In this document: in pieces, positions 16,795 through 24,681 of the stretch
How positions within the stretch are numbered: the first letter of the stretch is position 1
Layout of the letters: each line of letters opens with the position of its first letter
From: Streptomyces sp.
GTDB taxonomy: Bacteria > Actinomycetota > Actinomycetes > Streptomycetales > Streptomycetaceae
Assembly: GCF_019510245.1 (NCBI RefSeq)
Contig: NZ_JAEKKT010000171.1
Span: 1 to 42,946, forward strand
Direction: 5' to 3'
DNA: 42,946 nucleotides
Notes under the pieces: model-generated
Seen by the model: the letters and a program-made list of their open reading frames with translations, nothing else
Databases searched by the model: none
Told to the model about the DNA's origin: nothing
Program-made: the position numbers and the translations under genes

Positions 16795-18135
16795 GTGCCC
16801 GCACTCACCCTCCGCGAAGTACTCACTCTCGACCCGGTGCGGGCGACCCGCCCCGAACTGCTCGCGGGCGAGGGCGCCCTCGACCGTCCCGTGCGCTGGG
16901 TGCACTCCAGCGAGGTCTACGAGGGCGCCAACTTCCTCGACGGCGGTGAGCTCCTCCTCACCAACGGCTTCGGGCTGACCGACGCCGGCGACGAGGTCCG
17001 CCGCCGGTACGTGCGGGAGCTGGCGGCGCGCGGTGCGGCCGGGCTCGCGGTGGAGGTGGGGCGCGCCCTGCCCGGCATGCCGCCCGAGGTGACCGACGAG
17101 GCCCGCCGCCTCGGCCTGCCGCTGCTCGCCCTGCACCGGGTGGTCCCGTTCGTGCGGATCGCCGAGGCCGCCAACCGGGCGATCGTGGCCCGGGGCCTGT
17201 CCGGCCGCCGTACGGTCGTCCGGCCCTGGGGCGACGACCACGCGGCGGCGCTGCTGGCCGACCTGGCCGACGGGCAGGCCCTCAACCAGCCCGAGGTGGA
17301 GGCGCGGGCCGCCCTCGCCGGTTTCCACCCCGGCCCCGGCGCCCGGCTGCTCGGCGTCTCGCTGCACGGCAGCCGGGGCGTGGGCGCGGTGGACCGGGCG
17401 GTCCGGGCACTGGGCGGGGCCGGGGTGCTGCGGGCCGCCTTCCCAGGGGACGTGCTGGCGCTGCTCGCGGTGCCGGCCGCGGTTCCCGGCGATCCCGTGC
17501 GGGCGGTGCAGGAGGCGTTCCGGGGCGCCGCCGAGGCGGGGGCCACGGTCGCCGTCGGCCACGCGGTCGGCCCCGGCGGCTGGCTGCACTGGAGCGAGAC
17601 GCTGCGCGCGGCCCGCGCCACCCTCGAACTCGCGCTGACCGTGCCGCCCGCCGAACCGGCCGTGCCCGACGGCCCCTCGGTGACCTCGGCCCGCGCCCTC
17701 GCCCTGGAGCGGGAGCTGACCCGGGGCGGGGTCGCCGCCAACCGCGACCGCCTCGCCGCCCTCGTCCAGCACACCCTCGGCCCGCTGCTCGCCTGGGAGG
17801 CCGCCCACCCCAGCGACCTGGTCCGCACCCTCGAGGTGCACCTGCGGCACGGCTGCTCCCCGACCCGCACGGCCGCCCTCCTGCACATCGGCCGCCAGTC
17901 CCTCTACCAGCGCCTGGAACGCATCGAGTCCCTCCTCGGCCTGGAGATCGACGACCCGGACCTGCTGGGCGAACTCCTGACGGCGGCCTGCGCGCACCGG
18001 GTGGTGCGGGGGACGCGCCCTGAAGGGGCGTGGGGCCCTGCCCGATCTGCGGCTACCGCCGCGTGCGCGCGACCAGCCACGACGGCGCAGCCGTCGGCAG
18101 ACGGCATGGCGCGGCACTTCCGGCGGAGCGCCTAG
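16795..18135 (+). CDS. PucR-family transcriptional regulator
   Basis: A 446-residue regulator with the standard order: PucR N-terminal ligand domain at 1-125 (LTLREVLTLDPVRATRPELLAGEGALDRPVRWVHSSE), a CdaR GGDEF-like domain at about 160-300, and a C-terminal HTH_30 at about 340-395 (DLVRTLEVHLRHGCSPTRTAALLHIGRQSLYQRLERIESLLG). PucR proteins control purine and other nitrogen-base catabolism. Divergence from the cytosine deaminase operon points to control of that operon by a pyrimidine-related ligand. The GTG start has GGAGG 10 bases before it. The last 40 or so residues are encoded by a dispersed palindromic repeat, so the original C-terminus has probably been replaced. Confidence 0.88.
   Translation: MPALTLREVLTLDPVRATRPELLAGEGALDRPVRWVHSSEVYEGANFLDGGELLLTNGFGLTDAGDEVRRRYVRELAARGAAGLAVEVGRALPGMPPEVTDEARRLGLPLLALHRVVPFVRIAEAANRAIVARGLSGRRTVVRPWGDDHAAALLADLADGQALNQPEVEARAALAGFHPGPGARLLGVSLHGSRGVGAVDRAVRALGGAGVLRAAFPGDVLALLAVPAAVPGDPVRAVQEAFRGAAEAGATVAVGHAVGPGGWLHWSETLRAARATLELALTVPPAEPAVPDGPSVTSARALALERELTRGGVAANRDRLAALVQHTLGPLLAWEAAHPSDLVRTLEVHLRHGCSPTRTAALLHIGRQSLYQRLERIESLLGLEIDDPDLLGELLTAACAHRVVRGTRPEGAWGPARSAATAACARPATTAQPSADGMARHFRRSA
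18014..18107 (+). repeat. Dispersed palindromic repeat read through as the PucR C-terminus
   Basis: It begins with CGCGCCC-TGAA-GGGGCG and continues as TGGGGCCCTGCC, CTGCGGCTACCGCCGCGTGCGCGCG and ACCAGCCACGACG. These are wordings of a repeat family usually found between genes (compare the GAACTGCGCG and GAGCCACGACG fragments at 32764 and 37317). Here it lies inside the pucR reading frame, before the stop at 18133-18135. Confidence 0.6.
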
Positions 18136-18288
18136 GCGCGGGGCGCCGCGGCTCCGGGCACCGTGCCGGGCGGTGCCGCCGCCTCGCCCGGACGGCCCGC
18201 ACCTGGTCGGGGCGGCAGCGGGTGCGCGTACCGCAGGGCGCGCACAGGCTGGGAGCCTGGGTGACGGGATCAGCGGTGAGGGCGATCA

Positions 18289-19266
18289 ATGATCGTGACG
18301 GTGGTGTCGGTGCTGGACGGGGGCACGACGACGGTCTCCGTGCCGGAGGCGCGACGGCGGCTCGCCACGGATCCGTTCCTGCTCCTCGGCGTCGAACTGC
18401 CCGAGGCGGAGGACCCGGCCGAGGAGCCGGTGGTCCGGCAGCTCGGGCTGGACGACGGGGACCTGGAGTGGTTCGGCCGGCAGGACGCCTCCCCGCGCGC
18501 CGAGTTCCTGGGCGACACCGCCGGGTTCGTGGTGCCGGTGATCCGTGGCGGCCACGTCCACCAGGTGCACGCCCTGGCCTCCGCGCGCTTCCTGGTGGTC
18601 GTCCACTGGGGCCGCCGGGCCGGCCTGGCGGGGGACATCAGGGCACTGGTCCGGCGGGAGCGGCCGCGCGATGCGGTGGCCGCGCTGTTCCTGCTGCTCC
18701 AGGAGGCGCTCTCGACGTTCCGCAGGGCCGCGGTGGGGGCGCTGCTCCAGGTGGAGGAGCTGGAGGACGACATGTTCGAGGAGCGGCGCCCCGAGCAGAT
18801 CTACCGGCTCTCCCAGCTGCGCCGCCATTCCGCCGTCCTGCACCACGCCCTGCTGCCCTACCTCCAGGGGGTCGACGAGGTGATCACCCGCAGGATGATG
18901 AGCCCGGACTTCCCGGTGGGACGGCAGCGGCTCGCCCAGGAGTTCCAGCGGGCGGCGCGCCTGGTCCTCGCGGACATCGAGTCGCTCCAGGACGCCACGC
19001 GCCGGGCCTTCGCCAGTTACGGCTCGCTGGTCGCGGGCGAGCAGAACGGGGTGATCAACCGGCTGGCCATCGTGTCGGTGATCTTCCTTCCGCTGTCGTT
19101 CCTGACCGGGTTCTTCGGTATGAACTTCGAGTTCCTGACGAACCGGCTGGAGACCAAGGACGAGTTCTGGCTGCTCGCGGTGGGGCTCCAGCTGGTCGCC
19201 GTGGTGGGCTCGCTGTTCCTGCTGCACCGGAGCCGGATCTGGCGGCGGTTGCGGGACGACGAGTAG
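18289..19266 (+). CDS. CorA-family divalent cation transporter
   Basis: A 325-residue protein with the CorA plan: an N-terminal alpha/beta cytoplasmic domain, long helices rich in Glu/Arg (residues about 130-255, QVEELEDDMFEERRPEQIYRLSQLRRHSAVLHHALLP), then two C-terminal membrane helices. The selectivity motif GMN is at 277-279 after PLSFLTGFF, followed by FEFLTN where classic CorA has extracellular acidic residues. The family moves Mg2+, Co2+ or Ni2+ as a pentamer. ATG 18289 follows GTGAGGG at a usual distance. It points in the pucR direction but is separated by about 150 bases, so it is probably an independent gene. Confidence 0.88.
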   Translation: MIVTVVSVLDGGTTTVSVPEARRRLATDPFLLLGVELPEAEDPAEEPVVRQLGLDDGDLEWFGRQDASPRAEFLGDTAGFVVPVIRGGHVHQVHALASARFLVVVHWGRRAGLAGDIRALVRRERPRDAVAALFLLLQEALSTFRRAAVGALLQVEELEDDMFEERRPEQIYRLSQLRRHSAVLHHALLPYLQGVDEVITRRMMSPDFPVGRQRLAQEFQRAARLVLADIESLQDATRRAFASYGSLVAGEQNGVINRLAIVSVIFLPLSFLTGFFGMNFEFLTNRLETKDEFWLLAVGLQLVAVVGSLFLLHRSRIWRRLRDDE

Positions 19267-19337
19267 CGCGGTGGTGGGTGGGCCGACGGGGGTTGTCCGT
19301 CGGGTGCGGGCGGATGGGGGCTGGGCGCGCAGTTCCT

Positions 19338-19386
19338 ACCCCCAGCCGAAGGCTGGGGGTACCCCCAGCGCCCCGAAGGGGCGCTG
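19338..19386. terminator. Compound palindromic repeat, bidirectional terminator (copy 2)
   Basis: CCCCCAGCC-GAA-GGCTGGGGG, then GGGGGTACCCCC, then CAGCGCCCC-GAA-GGGGCGCTG: the same three modules as the copy at 11443, in inverted order. It lies between the convergent corA-like gene and the permease pseudogene. Confidence 0.8.
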
Positions 19387-19402
19387 TCCGGCGAGGGTGC
19401 TG

Positions 19403-20790
19403 TCAGCGAGTGCGCTTGCGCAGGGCCGTGTAGAGCAGGGCGCTCACCGCGAACCCGACGACCGGCGTGATGTCGCCGAAGGACGGCCAGTGCTTGGGGA
19501 CGTATCCCACGTAGTCCTCCTGGTTGGAGAAGAGCGGGACGGAGACCGCGACGCCGATCAGCAGCGCGGCGAGGCCGGGCCAGTTGGTGAAGGAGCGGTC
19601 GGTGAGGCGGGCGGACAGGTCCGCGTCCGTGGCGGCACGGCGCTGGAGCCGGCGTCCACGAGTACGACCCCCAGCCAGGGCGCCACCCAGTACGCGATGA
19701 CCAGCAGGAACGCCTCGTAGGCCGCGCCCGCGTCGTCCAGCGAGGCCCAGGCGGCCGCCGTACCGGCGATGCCCGACACCACGACCAGGGCGCTGCGACT
19801 CAGCCAGGTGGGGAGCTTGAGGCCGAAGGAGGCGATGGAGATCGCGCCGGAGTACACGTTGAGGGCGTTCGCGGAGATCCCGCCGAGCATGATGGCGAGC
19901 AGCACGAGGTCGCCGAGCCAGCCGGGGAGGTGGCCGGTGAAGGCGGCCGTCGGGGTGGCGTCCTTGGGGGCGACGATCGTGGCCGAGGCCGCGCCGATGA
20001 CGGCGACGATCGAGACCGACACGAACAGGCCGACGGCCGGCCACAGGACCGTCCTCACCTTGTCCGCGGTGCGCGGCAGGTAGCGGGAGTAGTCGGTGGC
20101 GTACGGGTTCCAGCCGGCCGCGTAGCCCCAGGCCGCGCTGAACGCGAGCAGGAAGCCGCCGACGCCGCCGCCCGAGCCGCCCCCGCCGAGGTCCGCGTCC
20201 TTGAAGGTCCACACGCCGGCCAGCAGGAAGATCACCGCGAGCGCAGGGAACGCGTACTTCTCGAAGGTGTGCACGAAGTTGTGGCCGATGAAGCCGATCA
20301 GGATCTCGGCGACCACGACGAGGAGGAGGGAGGGGAGCGGGCGCAGTCCGGTCAGGGTGTTGAGGGCGAAGGCGGCGCTCACGCTGTTCACCGCGAACCA
20401 GCCGACGCCCGCGAGCAGGCCGTTGGCGGCGGAGGGCAGGATGTTGCCGAGGAAGCCGAAGGAGAAGCGGCCGATCACCATCTGCGGGACGCCGAACCGG
20501 GGCCCGTCCAGCGACAGCACACCCTGGGTGACCGCGCCGAGCGCGGTGCCCAGCAGGATCGCGGCGGTGGCGGTCCAGAAGTCCAGGCCGAAGAAGAGGA
20601 CCGCGATCACGCCGATGTAGACGGTCGCGAACTCGATGTTGGGGGACGCCCAGGTCCAGAGCAACTGGAGCGGGCTGCCGTGGCGTTCGGCGTCGGGGAT
20701 CGGTTCCGAGCCCGCCGCCTCCACGGCGATGACCCGGTCGCCGTACTCGGGCGCGATGCCGGTGGTGGAACCGGCGGGAGCAGTCGTCAT
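19403..20790 (-). pseudogene. NCS1-family cytosine permease (CodB-like), single frameshift
   Basis: Reading leftwards from ATG 20790, the frame encodes MTTAPAGSTTGIAPEYGDRVIAVEAAGSEPIPDAERHGSPLQLLWTW and about ten membrane helices of the NCS1 nucleobase:cation symporter family, with family motifs such as GWNPYATDYSRYLPRT. At about 19649-19653 (after WLGVVLVDAG) the frame is lost. The continuation LQRRAATDADLSARLTDRSFTNWPGLAALLIGVAVSVPLFSNQ..., with the last two helices and a stop at 19403, is in another frame. Inserting one base restores a complete protein of about 460 residues. It is either a recent pseudogene or a sequencing error. The substrate is inferred as cytosine from the adjacent deaminase module. 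Confidence 0.85.
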
Positions 20791-20879
20791 ACGAGGTAAG
20801 TGTCGGGATCGCTCCCGGTGCGGCCCAGAGGCGCACTGTCCGCTTCGGGCGGCTCACCGGCGTACAACCTGCACGCATG

Positions 20880-20918
20880 CGAGGACTTCCGGAGGCGCGG
20901 TGCCTCCGGTAGTCCTCG
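20880..20918 (-). terminator. Strong terminator of the chaplin gene
   Basis: CGAGGACT-t-CCGGAGGC-5-base loop-GCCTCCGG-t-AGTCCTCG makes a 17-step stem broken only by one T-T mismatch. It lies 26 bases after the chaplin stop on the minus strand and insulates the permease gene downstream. Confidence 0.8.
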
Positions 20919-20943
20919 GACGATACCCGTGGAGCGGCCCGGG

Positions 20944-21186
20944 TCAGCCGTTCTTGCAGGCGTTGGCGGCCGCCGGGTTCAGCAGACCGATGACGTCGAT
21001 GCTGTCGCCGCACACGTTCACCGGGACGTCGACCGGGACCTCGATGACGTTGCCCGACAGCACCCCCGGGCTTTTGGACGCGGTACCGGTGGCGTCGGCG
21101 CCGTTGTCGGCGAACGCGGCGGTGGTGCCGCCGAGGGCGAGGGCCGCGGCGACGGCACCGGTGACGGCGAGGGAACGGATGCGCAT
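20944..21186 (-). CDS. Short chaplin (hydrophobic surface protein)
   Basis: An 80-residue protein with a signal peptide (MRIRSLAVTGAVAAALALGGTTAAFA, cleavage near residue 26) and a single chaplin domain at about 40-77: SPGVLSGNVIEVPVDVPVNVCGDSIDVIGLLNPAAANAC. Both conserved cysteines (59 and 77) are present, able to form the intramolecular disulfide. Short chaplins assemble into amyloid-like fibres that coat aerial hyphae and spores. ATG 21186 has a perfect AGGAGG. It ends in CKNG, without the sortase motif of long chaplins. This gene is the clearest single marker for a streptomycete. Confidence 0.92.
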   Translation of the reverse strand: MRIRSLAVTGAVAAALALGGTTAAFADNGADATGTASKSPGVLSGNVIEVPVDVPVNVCGDSIDVIGLLNPAAANACKNG

Positions 21187-21275
21187 GACTGCCTCCTGGG
21201 CGTCGGGGGTCGGAACGCGTTCATCACAACCGCCCGCCACCGGACCCGCACGTGCAGCTGGGCCGATCGGCGCAA

Positions 21276-21297
21276 CCGGCCCCTGAGCAGGGGCCGG
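21276..21297. terminator. Hairpin downstream of azoR
   Basis: CCGGCCCCTG-AG-CAGGGGCCGG is a perfect 10-base inverted repeat 15 bases past the azoR stop, before the chaplin gene. It has a short loop and no T-run. Confidence 0.6.
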
Positions 21298-21312
21298 ATG
21301 CGGGTGCCCGGG

Positions 21313-21963
21313 TCACGCGGCGAGGCGGTCCGCCAGTTCCTTCGCCTTGCTGGCCGCGTCCTGGAGAGCGCGGTCGCGGGAGGCCTCGTAGAGCGGCACG
21401 AGCTCGGCCATCGCCGGGTTCTGCGGGGCCATCGTCAGCTCCGGCACGATGAAGTCGACCTCCAGGCCGAGGCCGTCGGAGAGCAGCGCGGTCAGGTAGT
21501 TCTGGACGTACTCGAACGGCTCCCGCGGGGTGCCCGGCGCGTACGAGCCGCCGCGGCTGGCGACGACGGTGACCGGCGTGCCCTTGGCGGACGGCGTCTC
21601 GCCCATCGTGCGGCCGAACAGCACCACGTTGTCCAGCCACGCCTTCAGCGTCGACGGGATCGTGAAGTTGTACATCGGGGCGCCTATGAGCACCGCGTCC
21701 GCCTGCTCCAGCTCCTCGATCAGCTGCACCCGGGCCGCGAAGGCGTCCGCCTGCTCCGGGCTGTGGGTGGCGGGGTCGGCGAAACCGGCGGTGTGGGCGG
21801 CCGCGGTCAGATGCGGTACGGGCTCCGCCGCCAGGTCGCGGTAGATCACCTCGCCGTCGGGGTGCTGCGCCAGCCACGCCGTGCGGAAGGCGTCGGTGAC
21901 GGCACGGGAGGAGGAGGCCCCGCCCGGGAGGAGGGACGAGTCGATGTGGAGAAGCGTGGCCAT
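21313..21963 (-). CDS. azoR: FMN-dependent NADH-azoreductase / quinone reductase
   Basis: A 216-residue flavodoxin-like protein of the AzoR family. Visible marks are LLHIDSSLLPGGASSSRAVTDAF (FMN phosphate loop), IGAPMYNFTIPSTLKAWLDNVV (the family signature around the flavin) and VVASRGGSYAPGTPREPFEYVQNYL. AzoR enzymes reduce quinones and azo compounds by two electrons, protecting against thiol-reactive electrophiles. The ATG has GGAG 10 bases upstream. It diverges from an HxlR regulator carrying an N-terminal cysteine, a pairing known from YodB-AzoR1 of Bacillus, so quinone or diamide induction is expected. Confidence 0.9.
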   Translation of the reverse strand: MATLLHIDSSLLPGGASSSRAVTDAFRTAWLAQHPDGEVIYRDLAAEPVPHLTAAAHTAGFADPATHSPEQADAFAARVQLIEELEQADAVLIGAPMYNFTIPSTLKAWLDNVVLFGRTMGETPSAKGTPVTVVASRGGSYAPGTPREPFEYVQNYLTALLSDGLGLEVDFIVPELTMAPQNPAMAELVPLYEASRDRALQDAASKAKELADRLAA

Positions 21964-22006
21964 GAGAGGTCTCCGGATACACGGGCCCAGGGCAGAGCCG
22001 CAGGGA

Positions 22007-22091
22007 CTGAGAATTCGTACTCAGCTATAGATAACACAGGTGCTTACTTTTTTTCAGCTCCTTCCTTCGGGTGGGGCTGTACCCTGATGTC
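22007..22091. promoter_or_regulatory. Divergent azoR-hxlR control region
   Basis: It contains an inverted repeat CTGAG-8 bases-CTCAG (22007-22024), an AT-rich core with TATAGATAA, and paired GTAC...TTAC half-sites (22017-22047) of the kind HxlR/YodB proteins bind. TACCCT at 22080-22085, six bases before the HxlR ATG, fits a -10 box for a leaderless transcript. Which of these the regulator binds is inference. Confidence 0.45.
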
Positions 22092-22442
22092 ATGGCGGTG
22101 GAGCAGGTCCATGACCCGGAAGCGTGCAAAGGTGTCGATATCGGCATCACGCGCGTCTTCCAAGTGCTCGGCAAGCGCTGGAACGGCCCGATCCTGTCCG
22201 TCCTGATGGATCGGCCCACCCACTTCGCCAGCCTGCGCCGCGCCATCCCCGGCATCAGCGAGCGCATGCTCTCCGACCGGCTCGCCGAACTCGCCACGGC
22301 GGGACTCGTGGTCCGCGAGGTCGACGAGGGGCCGCCGCTGCGGGTCTCGTACCGGCTCACCGCGGCGGGCGCCGCGCTGGAGCCGTCGCTGACGACGCTG
22401 GGAGAGTGGGCGCGGGAGCACCTTCCCGACTCGCCCTGCTGA
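22092..22442 (+). CDS. HxlR-family transcriptional regulator (YodB-like redox sensor)
   Basis: A 116-residue winged-helix regulator. The core is GITRVFQVLGKRWNGPILSVLMDRPTHFASLRRAIPGISERMLSDRLAELATAGLVVREVDEGPPLRVSYRLTAAGAAL, the standard HxlR domain. Cys12 lies in the DPEAC segment before the first helix, where YodB, QorR and HypR have their redox-sensing cysteine; a second cysteine is the last residue. It is divergent from azoR, its likely target. The ATG at 22092 is preferred over an in-frame GTG at 22071; no ribosome site is seen for either, which fits leaderless initiation. Confidence 0.85.
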   Translation: MAVEQVHDPEACKGVDIGITRVFQVLGKRWNGPILSVLMDRPTHFASLRRAIPGISERMLSDRLAELATAGLVVREVDEGPPLRVSYRLTAAGAALEPSLTTLGEWAREHLPDSPC

Positions 22443-22608
22443 GTGCCCTCTTCCGTCGTCCGCCGGGTCGCGGGCGCCCGGTCCCCGACTTGTCCGCAAG
22501 GGCAGACCCGGGGGCAACTTGCCCTGAGGCAACCGGAATCGGCCAACCACCGGTGCCGGCGGTCCTATGCTGACCGGGTCTTCGGGAGTCAGCGGTGCGG
22601 GAGGGGTC

Positions 22609-24321
22609 GTGGCAGCTCTGGAGCCCGGCGATCCACGCTCCGTCGGGGACTACCAGCTGCTCGGGCGGCTCGGCGCGGGCGGTATGGGCCGGGTCTTCCT
22701 CGGCCGTTCCCCGGGCGGCCGGCCCGTTGCCGTGAAAGTGGTCCACGCCGAACTGGTCGCGGGACAGCCGGAGTTCAGGTCACGGTTCCGGCGCGAGGTG
22801 GAGGCCGCCCGCAAGGTGAGCGGTGCCTTCACCGCGCCGGTCGTGGACGCCGATCCGGACGCCCCGCTGCCCTGGCTGGTCACCAGCTACATCGCCGGGC
22901 CCTCGCTCCAGGACGCGGTCGCCGAGCGGGGGCCGCTGCCCGCCGCCACCGTTCTCGATCTCGCCGCCGGGCTGGCCGAGGCGCTCACCTCCGTCCACGC
23001 GGCCCGGCTCGTACACCGGGACCTCAAGCCGTCGAACGTGCTGCTCGCCGAGGACGGGCCGCGGGTCATCGACTTCGGTATCGCCCGGAGCGTGGAGTCC
23101 GCGACCATCACACAGGCGGGGCTCATGGTCGGCTCGCCCGGCTTCATGTCGCCGGAGCAGGTCGCGGGCGGCGAGGTGACCGGGGCGAGCGACGTGTTCT
23201 CGCTCGGTGCGGTGCTGGCGTTCGCGGCCACGGGCGGCAACCCCTTCGGTGACGGGCCCACCCCGGCCCTGCTCTACCGCGTCGTCCACGACGCCCCCGA
23301 CATCGCCGCCGTCACCGACCCGGCCCTCGCCTCCCTCATCGCCGACTGCCTCGCCAAGGACCCGGCCGGACGGCCCACCCCGCGCGAGATCCTGGCCCGG
23401 ATCGGGCCGACGGCCGACGCCACCGCCTTCCTCGCGAGACCCGCCGCCGACCCCCGGACCGGCCTCACGCCCCCGGCCCCGCAGCCCGCCGCGACCCGCC
23501 CGGCCACCCTGCTCGACCCGGTGCCCCAGCCGCGGCCGGCCCCGGCGCCGGTGCCCTACCGGCGGCCCCCCGGCACCAGCCGCCGTACCCTGCTCGTCTC
23601 CGGGGGAGCGCTCGCCGCCGCCGTGATCGCGGCCGTACCGCTCGCACACCTCGTCAACCGGGGCCGGGTCGGAAAGTCCTCCCAGCACTCCGGCGGTCCC
23701 GTCTCCGTCTCCGTCCCCGCACCGCTCGACGCCTGGCCGCTGGAGGAGACCTCGGGCGCGGTCGCCGCCGACGACACCGGCCGGTACGACGGCACGGCCA
23801 CCGCGGTCGGCTGGGGACGGGGCAAGGACGGGTCCGCACTCTTCGACGGCGGCACCAGCCAGATCGCGACCACCGGGCCGGTACTCAGGACCGCCAGGGG
23901 CCGCAGCTTCACCGTCTCCGCATGGGTGGCCCTGAGCAGGGTGCCGTCGTTCTTCGCCACCGCCGTCAGCCAGGACGCCGGTGACGTCAGCGGCTTCTAC
24001 CTCCAGTACTCGGCCGCCGAGAACCGCTGGGCCTTCGCCCGCCCCGACCTGCGCGCCCTGTCCTTCACCGTCCCGAAGGCGGACGTCTGGACCCACCTGG
24101 TCGGCGTCTACGAGGGCCTGCGCAACCAGCTTCTCCTCTACGTCGACGGCGTTCAGGAGGCCGGCATCAACGACAGCAACCCCGTCGCCGCCCACGGCCC
24201 CCTGCTGATCGGCCGCGCCACCACCGGCGGCGCGCCCGCCGACTGGTTCCCCGGCTCGATCAGACAGGTCCAGGTCTTCCAACGGGCCCTGACGGCGGCC
24301 CAGGTGAAGGCGCTGCTATAG
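22609..24321 (+). CDS. Receptor Ser/Thr protein kinase with extracellular LamG-like domain
   Basis: A 570-residue PASTA-less Hanks-type kinase. The kinase domain is at about 10-270: P-loop GAGGMG at 22-27, VAVK lysine near 43, HRD at 136-138, DFG Asp155, SPEQ in the activation segment. A Pro/Ala-rich juxtamembrane linker follows, then a membrane helix at about 327-349, then an outside domain at about 375-565 with the concanavalin/LamG pattern (WPLEETSGAVAADDTGRYDGTA, FTVSAWV, GFYLQYS, LVGVYEG, LLLYVDGVQEAG, GSIRQVQVFQRALTAAQV). The outside domain suggests sensing of a glycan or surface polymer. GTG 22609 is preferred because GGGAGGGG precedes it; the in-frame ATG 22567 overlaps a likely TATGCT -10 box. 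Confidence 0.9.
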   Translation: MAALEPGDPRSVGDYQLLGRLGAGGMGRVFLGRSPGGRPVAVKVVHAELVAGQPEFRSRFRREVEAARKVSGAFTAPVVDADPDAPLPWLVTSYIAGPSLQDAVAERGPLPAATVLDLAAGLAEALTSVHAARLVHRDLKPSNVLLAEDGPRVIDFGIARSVESATITQAGLMVGSPGFMSPEQVAGGEVTGASDVFSLGAVLAFAATGGNPFGDGPTPALLYRVVHDAPDIAAVTDPALASLIADCLAKDPAGRPTPREILARIGPTADATAFLARPAADPRTGLTPPAPQPAATRPATLLDPVPQPRPAPAPVPYRRPPGTSRRTLLVSGGALAAAVIAAVPLAHLVNRGRVGKSSQHSGGPVSVSVPAPLDAWPLEETSGAVAADDTGRYDGTATAVGWGRGKDGSALFDGGTSQIATTGPVLRTARGRSFTVSAWVALSRVPSFFATAVSQDAGDVSGFYLQYSAAENRWAFARPDLRALSFTVPKADVWTHLVGVYEGLRNQLLLYVDGVQEAGINDSNPVAAHGPLLIGRATTGGAPADWFPGSIRQVQVFQRALTAAQVKALL

Positions 24322-24373
24322 CAGTCCTGTTCGAATCGAATGCCGTCAATCGGAGTGGTTTCAGGATTCCAGA

Positions 24374-24412
24374 GCTTGCTTGACAGCAAGCCGCGATTTC
24401 TTGTAGAGAAAT
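24374..24412 (+). promoter_or_regulatory. Strong promoter with two palindromes covering -35 and -10
   Basis: TTGACA (24380-24385), an 18-base spacer and TAGAGA (24404-24409) make a good HrdB-type promoter for the small gene starting at 24444. The -35 hexamer is exactly framed by GCTTGC and GCAAGC (24374-24391), and the -10 is overlapped by ATTTCT-5 bases-AGAAAT (24396-24412). Such placement suggests repressor binding. Confidence 0.65.
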
Positions 24413-24443
24413 ACCCTCGATCGAACCTGGAGTGGGTACCTAC

Positions 24444-24674
24444 ATGCGAATCACAAGACGGCTGGACATTCAGGGACGCGGCTGTCTCGGAGACCAGAAC
24501 TGTCCAGCAGTGTTCTCGACATCGACGGGTGACGTCGCTTTCATCGGGCGGACGGCATCGCCCGAGATGCGAGAGACGTTGCCCGCGGGTTCGCGAGTGG
24601 GCGACGGAGAGGAACTCGTCGTCGTCCCGCGTGAGATTCTCATCAGTGCCGGATGGAACCCTCCCGGCGCGTGA
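24444..24674 (+). CDS. Small protein of unknown function
   Basis: A 76-residue soluble protein starting MRITRRLDIQGRGCLGDQNCPAVF and ending LVVVPREILISAGWNPPGA. Short proteins of this look (a CP..F/Y strand, a middle ...FIGR... strand and a closing VxVPREIL strand) are common in streptomycetes beside XRE regulators and DUF6879 genes, but here neither is adjacent. No function is known to me. It has two cysteines (14 and 20). GGAG lies 11 bases before ATG 24444; an in-frame GTG at 24432 is an alternative. It has its own strong, palindrome-flanked promoter, which argues that the gene is real and regulated. Confidence 0.6.
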   Translation: MRITRRLDIQGRGCLGDQNCPAVFSTSTGDVAFIGRTASPEMRETLPAGSRVGDGEELVVVPREILISAGWNPPGA

Positions 24675-24681
24675 CTCCGGC

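Noticed and set aside
131..18117. Many long open frames antisense to or out of frame with recognised genes (for example 2711-3916 minus, 12681-13454 plus, 13226-15100 plus)
   Set aside because: High-GC third-position bias creates these shadows; they have no domain wording and contradict the clear genes.
22567..22608. ATG 22567 as the kinase start
   Set aside because: No ribosome site, and the ATG is part of TATGCT, a plausible -10 box; GTG 22609 has GGGAGGGG.
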